Assembly (NCBI RefSeq): GCF_021916785.1
Contig: NZ_JAKCFC010000001.1
Location: 970,952-1,034,951, forward strand
Source of the DNA: Mycolicibacterium lacusdiani
GTDB lineage: Bacteria > Actinomycetota > Actinomycetes > Mycobacteriales > Mycobacteriaceae
Reading direction: 5' to 3'
DNA: 64,000 bases
The number at the start of each line of letters is the position of its first letter. Positions within the stretch are counted from its first letter, which is position 1. Shown here one piece after another: positions 36,722 through 46,069 of the stretch. The translations under genes and the position numbers were made by a program. Under the pieces are notes generated by a model. It saw only the letters and a list, made by a program, of their open reading frames with translations. It made no database searches and was not told the DNA's origin.

Positions 36722-36727
36722 AGTATC
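36722..36727 (-). promoter_or_regulatory. Candidate extended -10 of rne promoter
   Basis: Minus strand reads TGG-GATACT, an extended -10 with 5 of 6 consensus bases. The predicted start is near 36715. No clear -35 is visible. Confidence 0.45.
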
Positions 36728-36779
36728 CCACACCATCGCGGTGTTCCCGACGAGGTGCCGTCGGCGGGGGGCCAGACAG

Positions 36780-37190
36780 CTAACGCCCGGGGAACCAGAG
36801 TTCGATTTCGCGGGCCGCCGATTCGGGCGAATCCGAGCCGTGGACCAGGTTGTCCTGGGTGACCAAGGCCAAGTCACCGCGGATCGTTCCCGGGGCAGCC
36901 TTCTCGACCGGATCGGTGCCACCCGCGATCTGCCGGAACGCGGCAACGGCGCGGGGGCCCTCGACGATGGCGGCCACGACCGGGCCCGAGGTGATGAATT
37001 CGAGAAGCGACGGGAAGAACGGCTTGTCCTCGTGCTCCGCGTAGTGCGCCCTGGCCAATGCGTCGTCGACCGTCTTGAGTTCGAGGGCCGCGAGCGTCAG
37101 TCCCTTGCGCTCGATCCTGCTCAGAATCTCGCCGACGAGCAGTCGCTTGACGCCATCGGGCTTCACCAAGATCAGAGTCTGTTCAGTCAC
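36780..37190 (-). CDS. ndk: Nucleoside diphosphate kinase
   Basis: Enzyme of 136 residues that equilibrates NTPs through a phosphohistidine. N terminus [20 protein letters not shown], then [22 protein letters not shown] and GTIRGDLA; the C-terminal [19 protein letters not shown] follows the Kpn-loop region, with the His in VHGSDS. Family catalytic His is expected just here in NDKs. Gap to DUF4233 is 16 bases, making it the last gene of the valS-folC-DUF4233-ndk series. Confidence 0.95.
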   Translation of the reverse strand: MTEQTLILVKPDGVKRLLVGEILSRIERKGLTLAALELKTVDDALARAHYAEHEDKPFFPSLLEFITSGPVVAAIVEGPRAVAAFRQIAGGTDPVEKAAPGTIRGDLALVTQDNLVHGSDSPESAAREIELWFPGR

Positions 37191-37206
37191 GGCGACAGCG
37201 TACCGG

Positions 37207-37605
37207 TCACCCGGGTGGATCCTGCTGCCCAGGCAGCTGGCCCCGGTCCTGTCGACGCTTGACCTCGGCGCGCAGGTAGGCGATCAACGCCCACACCGCT
37301 GCGAACACGACGCCGATGAAACCGACTGCGGGGTGAACGAGGGCGCCCGCGATCACCACCACCTGCACGGCCAGGTTCACCTTCAGCGCCCACGGCTTGC
37401 CCTGCACGCCCGCCAGCAGGATGAGCACGACGCTGAGGCCGATGAGGTAGCCCCCGGACGTCCACGTCAGACCGCCGTTGGCCACGCTCACGACGGGCAG
37501 CGCGAGCAGCACGACGATCGCCTCGAGGATGAGGGTGCCGGCCATCACCCCGCGGAAGCTCTTCCACGGGTCAGGCGGGGCCGGCGGCGGTTCGATTGAC
37601 GTCAT
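37207..37605 (-). CDS. DUF4233 membrane protein (Rv2446c-like)
   Basis: Small integral membrane protein of 132 residues with four hydrophobic segments (about 14-36, 42-62, 68-86 and 89-110). N terminus is Pro-rich ([16 protein letters not shown]); C-terminal [17 protein letters not shown] is basic and probably cytoplasmic. Function unknown. It overlaps folC by 4 bases and is conserved between folC and ndk across mycobacteria. Confidence 0.85.
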   Translation of the reverse strand: MTSIEPPPAPPDPWKSFRGVMAGTLILEAIVVLLALPVVSVANGGLTWTSGGYLIGLSVVLILLAGVQGKPWALKVNLAVQVVVIAGALVHPAVGFIGVVFAAVWALIAYLRAEVKRRQDRGQLPGQQDPPG

Positions 37606-39023
37606 CGCGGATCCCGTCCGAACAGCGTGCGGGCGGCACCGGCGGTGACCACCGAGCCGGTGATGACCATGCCCGCTCCGGAGAACCCTGCGCCGTCGTC
37701 GCTGGCGCCGGCGTCCTCGACCATGGCCGTCGCCGTCTCGATGGCGTCCGGCAGCGTGGATGCGATCACGACCCGCTCCTGACCGAACCGCTCCTCGGCG
37801 CGCATCGCCAATGCCTCGACTTCCATGGCCCGCCGCGATCCGTTGTGGGTCACGATCAGCACGTCGAATGCGGGCTCGAGCGCGGCGAGGATGCCGTCGA
37901 CGTCCTTGTCGGCCATCACCGAGACCACGCCGACGAGGTACCGGAAGTCGAACTCCTGCTCGAGGGCCGCCGTCAGGGCGGCCGCGCCCGCGGGATTGTG
38001 AGCGGCGTCGATGAAGACCGTCGGCGCACTGCGCATCCGTTCCAGACGGCCGGGGCTGGTCGCGTTCGCGAAGCCCGCGCGCACCGTGTCGACGTCGAGC
38101 TGGCGGCCTGCGCCCGCGCCGAAGAACGCCTCGACGGCCGCGAGTGCGACCACCGCGTTGTGGGCCTGGTGCTCACCGTGCAGCGGCAGGAAGATCTCGG
38201 AGTAGACGCCACCGAGACCCTGTAGCTCCAGGACCTGTCCCCCGACCGCGACCTCGCGACTGAGCACGGCGAATTCGGAGTCCTCGCGCGCCACGGCGGC
38301 GTCGGTCCGAACTGCTTGAGCGAGTAAGACTTCCATCGCCTCGGGTACCTGCTGGCCGATCACCGCGACGGTGCTCAGATCAACCTCCAGCGGAACGGGC
38401 TCCTCCTCCGCCTTGACGATGATTCCGGCCTTCTCCGCGGCGATCTCCGCGATCGTGTCGCCGAGATAGTCCGCGTGGTCGATGCCGATCGGGGTGATGA
38501 CGGCGACCGGCGCGTCGACCACGTTGGTCGCGTCCCAGCGTCCGCCAAGGCCGACCTCGACGACGGCGACGTCGACCGGTGCGTCGGCGAAGGCGCTGAA
38601 CGCCATCGCGGTCAGCACCTCGAACTTGCTCATCCGCGGGCCTCCGTCGGCCTCGGACTGCCGGTCGACCAGTTCCACGAAGGGCTCGATCTCGCGGTAG
38701 GTCTCGACGTAGGCCGCCGGCGAGAGCGGCTCACCGTCGATCGCGATGCGCTCGACCGCGGACTGCAGGTGCGGGCTGGTGGTGCGGCCCGTCCTGCGGT
38801 GCAGCGCCATCAGCAGTGCGTCGATGAGCCGCACCACCGAGGTCTTGCCGTTCGTGCCCGCCACGTGGATGCTCGGGTACGCCCGCTGCGGCGAACCGAG
38901 CAGTTCGAGCAGCGCGGTGATCCGCCCGAGGCTGGGCTCGATCTTCGTCTCCGGCCAGCGTTGATCGAGCAGGTGCTCGACCTGCAGCAGCGATGCGATC
39001 TCGTCGGGCGTCGGCTCGCTCAT
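37602..39023 (-). CDS. folC: Folylpolyglutamate synthase / dihydrofolate synthase
   Basis: Mur-ligase-family enzyme of 473 residues that adds glutamates to folates and, in bifunctional forms, makes dihydrofolate. P-loop [18 protein letters not shown] (about 54-71), folate-binding region TTSPHL (residues about 81-86), then [20 protein letters not shown] and [20 protein letters not shown] in the C-terminal domain. Overlaps valS by 4 bases on one side and DUF4233 by 4 on the other. Confidence 0.94.
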   Translation of the reverse strand: MSEPTPDEIASLLQVEHLLDQRWPETKIEPSLGRITALLELLGSPQRAYPSIHVAGTNGKTSVVRLIDALLMALHRRTGRTTSPHLQSAVERIAIDGEPLSPAAYVETYREIEPFVELVDRQSEADGGPRMSKFEVLTAMAFSAFADAPVDVAVVEVGLGGRWDATNVVDAPVAVITPIGIDHADYLGDTIAEIAAEKAGIIVKAEEEPVPLEVDLSTVAVIGQQVPEAMEVLLAQAVRTDAAVAREDSEFAVLSREVAVGGQVLELQGLGGVYSEIFLPLHGEHQAHNAVVALAAVEAFFGAGAGRQLDVDTVRAGFANATSPGRLERMRSAPTVFIDAAHNPAGAAALTAALEQEFDFRYLVGVVSVMADKDVDGILAALEPAFDVLIVTHNGSRRAMEVEALAMRAEERFGQERVVIASTLPDAIETATAMVEDAGASDDGAGFSGAGMVITGSVVTAGAARTLFGRDPR

Positions 39024-41686
39024 CGCAGACCGTCGAGGCGACCCGAGATGCGTTCGACCTCTTCTGCGGCGAATTGTCTACGCGCGCGGATCTTCTCGAC
39101 GACGGGCTCGGGCGCCTTGGCCAGGAAGGCCTCGTTGCCGAGTTTCGCCGTCGTCTGTGCCAGTTCCTTCTCCGCGGCCGCCAGGTCCTTCTCCAGCCTG
39201 CGTCGCTCGGCGGCGACGTCGACGGTGCCGGAGGTGTCGAGTTCGACGGCCACCGTGCCGCGGGTGAGACGGACCTCGACCGATGCCGACGGCGTGAACC
39301 CGTCCTCGGGTTCGGTCAGCCAAGCCAGCGCGGCGACGGCGGGCACCTGGGTGTCCAGATCGGCATCGCCGATGCCGACGAGCCGGGCGGGCACCCGCTG
39401 GCGGTCGTTGAGCCCCTGGTCGCTGCGGAACCGGCGCACCTCGGTCACCAACTTCTGCATGTCGGCGATCCGTTGCGCGGCAACCGGATCGAGCACCACA
39501 CCCGATGCGCTGGGCCAGTCGGCGATCACCAGCGACTCACCGCCGGTCAGCGTCTTCCACAGCGCCTCGGTCACGAAGGGCATCACCGGATGCAGCAGCT
39601 TGAGCAGGACGTCGAGCACAGCCGCCAGCACGGCGTTCGTCGGGCCGCCGGGAGCGGAGGCGAGCTGCACCTTCGCCAGCTCGAGGTACCAGTCGCAGAA
39701 CTCGTCCCACGCGAAGTGGTACAGCGACTCGCACGCCCTGCTGAACTCGTAGACGTCGAACGCCGAGTCCACTTCCGCGCGAACCTCTTCCAGGCGCCCG
39801 AGAATCCAGCGGTCGGCGTCGGTGAGCGCCTCCACGGGCGGCAGCGGGGCGGGGCTGGCGCCGTTCATCAACGCGAACTTCGTGGCGTTGAACAGCTTGG
39901 TCGCGAAGTTCCGCGACGCGCGGGCGGCGTCCTCGCCGATCGACAGGTCGCCACCCGGGCTGGCGCCGCGGGCCAGCGTGAACCGCAACGCATCGGCGCC
40001 GAAGGTCTCGACCCAGTCCAGGGGATCGATGCCGTTGCCCTTGGACTTGCTCATCTTCCGGCCGAACTCGTCGCGTATCAGGCCGTGCAGGAACACGTTC
40101 TCGAACGGCACCTGCGGGTCCCGCGATCCGTCGCCGGTGATGGTGGCGTCGTCGCCGACGAAGGTGCCGAACATCATCATGCGCGCGACCCAGAAGAACA
40201 GGATGTCGTAGCCGGTGACCAGCACGCTGGTGGGATAGAACTTCTCGAGTTCGGGCGTGGCGTCGGGCCATCCCATCGTGGAGAACGGCCACAGCGCCGA
40301 GGAGAACCACGTGTCGAGCACGTCAGGGTCCTGCTCCCAACCCTCGGGTGGGGTCTCGTCCGGCCCGACGCACACCTTCTCGCCGTTGGGGCCGTGCCAA
40401 ATCGGGATGCGGTGCCCCCACCACAGCTGACGCGAGATGCACCAGTCGTGCATGTCGTCGACCCACGCGAACCAGCGCGGCTCCAGACTCTTGGGGTGAA
40501 TCACGGTGTCGCCGTTGCGCACTGCGTCACCGGCGGCCTTGGCCAGCGACTCGACCTTCACCCACCACTGCAGCGACAGCCGCGGCTCAATCGGTTCGCC
40601 GCTTCGTTCGGAGTGCCCGACGCTGTGCACGTACGGCCGCTTCTCGGCGACGATGCGGCCCTCGGCGGCGAGCGCCTCGCGGACGGCGACCCGCGCGTCG
40701 AAACGGTCCATGCCGTCGAACCGCGTTCCGGTGTCGACGATCCGGCCCTTGGTGTCGAGGATCGACGGCATGGGCAGGCCGTGCCGCACGCCGATCTCGA
40801 AGTCGTTCGGGTCGTGGGCGGGCGTGACCTTCACTGCGCCCGTGCCGAACTCGGGATCGACGTGCGCGTCGGCGACGATCACGACGTCCCGGTCGAGGAA
40901 CGGGTGCGGCAGCGTCGAGCCGACCAGTGCGCGGTAGCGGTCGTCGTCGGGATGCACCGCGATCGCGGTGTCGCCGAGCATCGTCTCCAGACGCGTGGTG
41001 GCGACGACGATGTGGGGTTCGTCGTCGTTCATCGAGCCGTAGCGGAACGACACCAGCTCGCCTTCGACGTCGTCGTACTTGACCTCGAGGTCGGAGATGG
41101 CGGTCTCGAGCACCGGTGACCAGTTGACCAGTCGTTCGGCCTGATAGATCAGGCCAGCGTCGTAGAGCCTCTTGAAGATGGTGCGCACGGCCCGCGACAG
41201 TCCGTCGTCCATGGTGAACCGGTCACGGCTCCAGTCGACGCCGTCACCGATCCGGCGCATCTGGGCGCCGATGGTGCCACCGGACTCGCGCTTCCAGTCC
41301 CAGACCTTGTCGACGAACAGCTCGCGGCCGAAGTCCTCCTTGGTCTTGCCGTCGATGGCGAGCTGCTTCTCGACGACGCTCTGGGTCGCGATGCCCGCGT
41401 GGTCCATGCCGGGCAGCCACAGCACCTCGTAACCCTGCATCCGCTTGCGGCGCGTCAGGACGTCCATGAGCGTGTGGTCGAGCGCGTGACCCATGTGCAG
41501 GCTGCCGGTGACGTTGGGCGGGGGCAGCACGATGGAGTAGGGCGGCTTGGTACTCGACGGATCGGCCGTGAAGTATCCCGCGTCGACCCAGCCCTGGTAA
41601 AGGTCGCTCTCCACCTCGCCCGGGTCCCACGATTTCGGCAGGGCCGATGCCCCGGGGTTGTCGGCAGGCGCAGAGGAGGCGGTCAC
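39020..41686 (-). CDS. valS: Valyl-tRNA synthetase
   Basis: Class I synthetase of 888 residues charging tRNA-Val. Signature 1 is in [18 protein letters not shown] (HMGH), signature 2 is [14 protein letters not shown]. Between them lies the CP1 editing domain with [20 protein letters not shown]. The C-terminal part is a coiled coil ([20 protein letters not shown]) that grips tRNA, as in bacterial ValRS. No T-box leader is seen; upstream space is only 60 bases to the next gene. Confidence 0.97.
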   Translation of the reverse strand: MTASSAPADNPGASALPKSWDPGEVESDLYQGWVDAGYFTADPSSTKPPYSIVLPPPNVTGSLHMGHALDHTLMDVLTRRKRMQGYEVLWLPGMDHAGIATQSVVEKQLAIDGKTKEDFGRELFVDKVWDWKRESGGTIGAQMRRIGDGVDWSRDRFTMDDGLSRAVRTIFKRLYDAGLIYQAERLVNWSPVLETAISDLEVKYDDVEGELVSFRYGSMNDDEPHIVVATTRLETMLGDTAIAVHPDDDRYRALVGSTLPHPFLDRDVVIVADAHVDPEFGTGAVKVTPAHDPNDFEIGVRHGLPMPSILDTKGRIVDTGTRFDGMDRFDARVAVREALAAEGRIVAEKRPYVHSVGHSERSGEPIEPRLSLQWWVKVESLAKAAGDAVRNGDTVIHPKSLEPRWFAWVDDMHDWCISRQLWWGHRIPIWHGPNGEKVCVGPDETPPEGWEQDPDVLDTWFSSALWPFSTMGWPDATPELEKFYPTSVLVTGYDILFFWVARMMMFGTFVGDDATITGDGSRDPQVPFENVFLHGLIRDEFGRKMSKSKGNGIDPLDWVETFGADALRFTLARGASPGGDLSIGEDAARASRNFATKLFNATKFALMNGASPAPLPPVEALTDADRWILGRLEEVRAEVDSAFDVYEFSRACESLYHFAWDEFCDWYLELAKVQLASAPGGPTNAVLAAVLDVLLKLLHPVMPFVTEALWKTLTGGESLVIADWPSASGVVLDPVAAQRIADMQKLVTEVRRFRSDQGLNDRQRVPARLVGIGDADLDTQVPAVAALAWLTEPEDGFTPSASVEVRLTRGTVAVELDTSGTVDVAAERRRLEKDLAAAEKELAQTTAKLGNEAFLAKAPEPVVEKIRARRQFAAEEVERISGRLDGLR

Positions 41687-41746
41687 CTCGACATTCTAGG
41701 AACCACCGACCGGTGGCCGATCAAGCCCCCGACACGCTCCCCCGGG

Positions 41747-43003
41747 TCAGGCCAGTCGTTCGGTCTCCAGGGAGACGCCTGCGGCCGGGAATCGCGCCAG
41801 TAGTGCGTCACCCAGCGCTGCGGCGGGAGTGAGCACGCCGTGCAGATCCGACAGCGCGTCGCGGTCCAGGGCCAGCGCAAGGCCGCACTCACCAAGGAGA
41901 ACCGACGTCGCCTTGTAGCCGGGGTCACCCTGCTGCGACATCGTGGCGCGGTAGCGCGCGCCGGTGGTCGTGGTGGTGTACGTCTCGACGGTGTAGTGAC
42001 CGTTCTCACGGGCCTTCTCGCTGGGACCGGTGCCCGGCTTGGGCAGGACTCGCTCGATCAGCCCGCGTGGGAGCTTGTTGAAGTACCTGCCGCCGAGACC
42101 GAGCATCGCGACGTTCGCGGCGGTGTCGAGCGCCGCTGCCACGGGCGCGACGACCGAGGAACCCATGCTCATGGTCTCGGCGTAGCGGAACGTGCGGCCG
42201 TAGGACCAGTCGAGCAGCGCATTGGACCGCCGCACGATTCGGGAGTTCGGCGCCCCCATGGCGAACGCACCGGTCCAGACGCCGTCGAGTTCCGGCGCGA
42301 TCTCCCGGCCGCGCCGCCACGGCGTGTCCGACTGATGTCCCAGTTCGGGTTCGGCCGACCGGTCGGTGCTCAGGGTGTACGGGTCGTTCATCTGCCGACG
42401 CGCCTCGGGGTCGGACGACGACGTGTCGAGCACCTCGAGCATGGAGGCGAGGGTGCCGCCCGAGATGCCGCCGGCGAAGCGCCGCACCACGAGGGTGGTC
42501 TCGCCCAACTGCCCGGTGCCGTCCTCGGCCGCTCGCCTGTGCAGCGCGTAGACGCTGAGATCCGACGGGATGGAGTCGAATCCGCACGCGTGGACGATGC
42601 GGGCGCCGTTGTCCGCGGCCTGCTTGTGATAGGTGTCGATGCTGTCTCGGACGAACATGGTCTCGCCGGTCAGGTCGGCGTAGTCGGTGCCCGCGGCAGC
42701 GCACGCGGCGACCAGCGGCAGGCCGTACTTGGTGTAGGGACCCACGGTCGTCACGACCACGCGGGTACGCGCGGCCATGTCGTTGAGGGAGGACGGCTGT
42801 GACGCGTCGGCCTCGATGAGAGGCCAGTCGCTCGCCGCGGGACCGAGCGAATCGCGGACGTCCCGCAGCTTCGTCGCCGAGCGGCCTGCCAGCGCGATGC
42901 GCGCACCGCTTCCTGCTCTTGTGAGGTAGTCCGCGGTCAACTTCCCTACGAACCCCGTCGCGCCGTACACCACTACGTCGAATTCACGCTGCTCTGCGGT
43001 CAT
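41747..43003 (-). CDS. Saccharopine-dehydrogenase-like oxidoreductase (Rv2449c-like)
   Basis: Protein of 418 residues with an N-terminal Rossmann fold, DVVVYGATGFVGKLTADYL (8-26), and the segment YADLTGETMFVRDSID. This family in mycobacteria includes the trans-acting enoyl reductase of phthiocerol/phenolic glycolipid synthesis (Rv2953) and several paralogues. The substrate here is not known; lipid enoyl reduction is a family-based suggestion. It is a single gene 60 bases upstream of valS. Confidence 0.82.
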   Translation of the reverse strand: MTAEQREFDVVVYGATGFVGKLTADYLTRAGSGARIALAGRSATKLRDVRDSLGPAASDWPLIEADASQPSSLNDMAARTRVVVTTVGPYTKYGLPLVAACAAAGTDYADLTGETMFVRDSIDTYHKQAADNGARIVHACGFDSIPSDLSVYALHRRAAEDGTGQLGETTLVVRRFAGGISGGTLASMLEVLDTSSSDPEARRQMNDPYTLSTDRSAEPELGHQSDTPWRRGREIAPELDGVWTGAFAMGAPNSRIVRRSNALLDWSYGRTFRYAETMSMGSSVVAPVAAALDTAANVAMLGLGGRYFNKLPRGLIERVLPKPGTGPSEKARENGHYTVETYTTTTTGARYRATMSQQGDPGYKATSVLLGECGLALALDRDALSDLHGVLTPAAALGDALLARFPAAGVSLETERLA

Positions 43004-43048
43004 GACCCCAACCTACCGAGGGCCGCAGCAGGTGTCGGGCGCGTCCCG

Positions 43049-45061
43049 TCAGCCGAGGGTCTCGGGCGGCCCCTCCTGGCGGCCGAGCACGTGTGTGGCC
43101 AGGAAGGACGTCACTACCTGGTACCAGATCTTGGCGTGCTGCGGCTTGGCGATCCAGTGCCCCTCGTCGGGGAAGTAGAGGAAGCGGTGCGGGCTGGTGC
43201 CGTCGTCGGCCGCGGGCAGCGCCGAACTCGAGAGCAGCTCGTACCAGAGCCGAAGGCCCTCGCCGATCGGTACCCGGTAGTCCTTGTCCCCGTGGATCAC
43301 CAGCATCGGCGTGCTGATGCGGTCGACGTGGCGGTGCGGTGAGTTCGCATCCGTCATCTCGGTGGTCATCTCCCGCGCCCACCAGTAGGAGCCGTCGGTG
43401 GTGTGCCCGAACTGGTCGAGCGCCCACAGGCTGGCGTGGGTGACGATGGCGTCGAAGCGGTCGGTCATTCCGGCGATCCAGTTGGCCATGTACCCGCCGA
43501 ACGAGCCGCCCATCGCCGCTGTGCGGTTCCCATCCACCCCGGGGTGTGCGCAGGCGGCATCGGTTGCGGCGATCAGATCCGTGTACGGCGCGGCCCCCCA
43601 AGCGCCCCAGCCGCGCTGGACGAAGTCCTGGCCGTATCCCGTCGACAGCGCAGGATCGGGCAGCAGTACGGCGTAACCCCGAGCCGCGAGCAGCCACGGG
43701 CACCAGCGCCAGTGCCAGGCGTTCCAACTGGCGAGCGGGCCACCGTGGATCCACAGCAGCAGAGGTGCGGGATCCGTGGTGTTGGGCAGGATCAACCAGG
43801 ACCGCACCGGCGTGCCGTCCGCCGCGGTTGCGGTGAGTTCCGATAGCTCTCCTGGTAGGTCGGGAGCGTCTACGCACGTCAACTCCGTGACACCGCCCTC
43901 GGCGCTGACCCGGACGGGATGCGGCGGTCTGGCGTAGGAACTGCGCATGGCGAAGAACTCACCACCGGCGACGGGGTGCACGTCGGTGTAGGTGAAGTCG
44001 TCGTCGGTACGACGTTCGACACTCGAGTCGGACGGGTCGATCACGAAGACGGGCCCGCGACCGTCCTCGTCCGCGGTGACCACCAGTGCCGAGCCGTCGT
44101 CCGACCACGCCACCGACGTGGGCCATCGGTCCCACCCGGCGGCGACCTGGGTGGTCGCACCGTCGAACGTCGCGAGCCACAGTGTGATTCGCGGCGCCTC
44201 GGTGGGCGTGCTGAACGTCTCGCGCAGGTATGCGACGCGCGTCCCGTCTGGCGCCAGCGCGGGCCCGAACAGGTCGGCGCCCGGATCGTCGACGATGACG
44301 GTCCGTTCCGCGGTATCGAGGTCGACGCGCACCAGCCTGCTGCGGGTCGCCGCCCCGGGGGCGGGCGCCTGCCACGTCGTGACCGCGAAGCGGCCGTCGC
44401 GGCTCAGGTCCACGCCTGCCTCCCGCAGCGCGTGCCCCGGATCCGGTGTGACGTCCCGGCCGTCGTCGACGGTGAGCAGGTGCGGTTGAGCGGGGCCGAT
44501 GTCGTGATCCCAGTACCGCACCGGATAGCCGGCGTGCAGCACCGCCGATACCTTGCCGTCCTTGCGCAGTGCACGCAGTCGCCGGTCGTCGTCGAGGGTG
44601 TGCGCCGAGGGCAGCAGTGCCGTCTTGACCACGACGACGTCGGCATCACGGGCGGCCAGCACGGCGTCGACTCCACCCGGCGCCTCGAACGCCGAGATCG
44701 CTTCCCCGCCCGAGGCCGGCAACCGCCACAGCGTGGCGGGCGACTGGTCGTCCTGGTCACCGGGCTTGGGCCGCGCGGAGAGGAACAGTAGGTCCCCGGT
44801 GCTGGTGAACGCCGGCGCCGACTCACCCTTGGGTCCGTGGGTGAGGCGGCGGGCGGCCGCACCTCTGGTGGGGTCGAGTTCCCATATGGCCGTGCGATAT
44901 TCGGTTCCCGACTCGTCGAGTTCGCTGATCGTGGTGACGACACGCGATCCGTCGGGCGTGACGGCAAGGCCGGCGACGCGAGGGATTCGCAGGTAGTCGT
45001 CGAGGTCGGCGAACGGCGCCGTGGGCAGGGCGGGCGGCGCGGGCCGTGAAACGGAGGACAC
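43049..45061 (-). CDS. S9-family prolyl oligopeptidase-like serine peptidase
   Basis: Enzyme of 670 residues: an N-terminal beta-propeller-like region (about 1-400) with repeated blocks such as VTPDGSRVVTTISELD and WSDDGSALVVTADEDG, and a C-terminal alpha/beta-hydrolase domain. Nucleophile Ser in GGSFGGYMANW, Asp in VIHGDKDYRVP, His in PDEGHWI. It cleaves peptides or releases acyl-aminoacids. I take the GTG at 45061, just upstream of SVSRPAPPALPT; a GTG at 45076 is also possible, while the frame extends to 45376 inside the divergent HxlR gene. No signal peptide seen. Probably shares regulation with the divergent HxlR gene. Confidence 0.87.
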   Translation of the reverse strand: MSSVSRPAPPALPTAPFADLDDYLRIPRVAGLAVTPDGSRVVTTISELDESGTEYRTAIWELDPTRGAAARRLTHGPKGESAPAFTSTGDLLFLSARPKPGDQDDQSPATLWRLPASGGEAISAFEAPGGVDAVLAARDADVVVVKTALLPSAHTLDDDRRLRALRKDGKVSAVLHAGYPVRYWDHDIGPAQPHLLTVDDGRDVTPDPGHALREAGVDLSRDGRFAVTTWQAPAPGAATRSRLVRVDLDTAERTVIVDDPGADLFGPALAPDGTRVAYLRETFSTPTEAPRITLWLATFDGATTQVAAGWDRWPTSVAWSDDGSALVVTADEDGRGPVFVIDPSDSSVERRTDDDFTYTDVHPVAGGEFFAMRSSYARPPHPVRVSAEGGVTELTCVDAPDLPGELSELTATAADGTPVRSWLILPNTTDPAPLLLWIHGGPLASWNAWHWRWCPWLLAARGYAVLLPDPALSTGYGQDFVQRGWGAWGAAPYTDLIAATDAACAHPGVDGNRTAAMGGSFGGYMANWIAGMTDRFDAIVTHASLWALDQFGHTTDGSYWWAREMTTEMTDANSPHRHVDRISTPMLVIHGDKDYRVPIGEGLRLWYELLSSSALPAADDGTSPHRFLYFPDEGHWIAKPQHAKIWYQVVTSFLATHVLGRQEGPPETLG

Positions 45062-45093
45062 GATCGTTGGTACCACGGGCCCGACGATCCGGC

Positions 45094-45133
45094 CCACCGA
45101 TATTTCTAGTTTGAAAGTCAAACCAATCGGTGG
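45094..45133. promoter_or_regulatory. Nested palindromes, probable HxlR operator
   Basis: Inner palindrome GTTTGA-AAG-TCAAAC at 45109-45123 lies within an outer inverted repeat CCACCGAT (45094-45101) / ATCGGTGG (45126-45133). They sit between the divergent S9 peptidase and HxlR starts, with the outer right arm 12 bases before the HxlR ATG. HxlR-type regulators often bind such sites beside their own gene. Confidence 0.6.
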
Positions 45134-45145
45134 CATGCTTCGTCC

Positions 45146-45523
45146 ATGGCCGCCATCGCGTTGACCGACCTGCCGGGGCGGCCGTGCCCGATCGCAGCAG
45201 CGCTCGAAGTCGTCGGCGAGCGGTGGGCGCTGCTCGTGGTTCGCGAGATCACCCTGGGCGCAACTCGTTTCACCGACATCGTGCGCGGCACGGGGGCGCC
45301 ACGCGACCGGATCGCGGCCCGCCTCAAGACGCTCGAGGCCGAGGGCATCGTCATGCGGGTGCCGCGCACGCCGCATCGCGACGAATACGCACTGACCGAC
45401 GCCGGCCGAGCCCTTCGCCCCGTGCTGGCCGCGCTACTGGCGTGGGGCGCCCAGCACGCGGTGGCCGCCGACGAAGCCGCTCCACCGCACGACCACGACC
45501 GCACGACCGAGGAGTCACGTTGA
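45146..45523 (+). CDS. HxlR-family winged-helix regulator
   Basis: Regulator of 125 residues. The family core is GRPCPIAAALEVVGERWALLVVREITLGATRF (read as CPIAAALEVVGERWALLV, then IVRGTGAPRDRIAARLKTLE and YALTDAGRALRPVL). The cysteine at the start of the core (PCPIAAA) aligns with the redox-sensing Cys of YodB/HypR-type members, so it may respond to electrophiles or oxidants; this is inference. Starts an operon with the thioesterase by TTGA overlap. Confidence 0.9.
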   Translation: MAAIALTDLPGRPCPIAAALEVVGERWALLVVREITLGATRFTDIVRGTGAPRDRIAARLKTLEAEGIVMRVPRTPHRDEYALTDAGRALRPVLAALLAWGAQHAVAADEAAPPHDHDRTTEESR

Positions 45524-46050
45524 CCGCAGAACTCACTGCCGACCAGCACCGCGCCGAGTGGGGCAACCGCCGCACGAAGGTGGTCGCCTGGCACGACCCC
45601 GCACCGACGACCGCCAAGGGTCTGTCGATGTCGGGCATCGACTACCTGCGCGCAATGGTCGACGGCGTCCTTCCGCCGCCTCCGATCTCCGGCCTGATGG
45701 ATTTCGGGATGGTGTCGGCCGAACCCGGGCGCGTCGTGTTCAGCTGCCAGCCCGACGAGTCGGCATACAACCCGATCGGCGCCATCCACGGCGGATTGGT
45801 CTGCACGCTGCTGGACTCGGTTGCGGGCTGCGCCCTGCACAGCACGCTTCCGCAAGGCAAGGGCTACACCTCGATCGAGATCAAGGTGAACTACCTCAAG
45901 GCGGTCCGGCCGACCAGTGGACCGCTGCTCGCCACGGGCACCGTGGTCAAGGCCGGCTCGCGCGTCGGCTTCACCGAGGGCGTCGTGACGGACGCCAACG
46001 GCTCGGTCGTCGCGACCGCAACGAGCACGCTGCTGGTGTTCGACCTCTGA
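45520..46050 (+). CDS. PaaI-family hotdog thioesterase
   Basis: Protein of 176 residues. The hotdog helix with the thioesterase signature is YNPIGAIHGGLVCTLLDSVAGC (core GAIHGG, then catalytic Asp in LLDSVAG), followed by TSIEIKVNYLKAVRPTSGPLL. These enzymes hydrolyse aryl- or acyl-CoA thioesters. I choose a TTG start at 45520 that overlaps the HxlR stop and has GGAG upstream; an internal ATG at about residue 37 (SMSGIDYLRAM) would drop an N-terminal helix that members in this group usually have. Confidence 0.85.
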   Translation: MTAELTADQHRAEWGNRRTKVVAWHDPAPTTAKGLSMSGIDYLRAMVDGVLPPPPISGLMDFGMVSAEPGRVVFSCQPDESAYNPIGAIHGGLVCTLLDSVAGCALHSTLPQGKGYTSIEIKVNYLKAVRPTSGPLLATGTVVKAGSRVGFTEGVVTDANGSVVATATSTLLVFDL

Positions 46051-46057
46051 TCCGCCC

Positions 46058-46063
46058 TATTTT
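46058..46063 (+). promoter_or_regulatory. Candidate -10 box, leaderless spacing, for FAD monooxygenase
   Basis: TATTTT ends 6 bases before the GTG at 46070, in the 19-base gap after the thioesterase stop. The monooxygenase pair could be transcribed apart from the upstream genes. Confidence 0.4.
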
Positions 46064-46069
46064 CATGGC

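Noticed and set aside
45134..45146. -10 box directly before the HxlR gene
   Set aside because: No TANNNT at the right distance; CATGCT does not fit.
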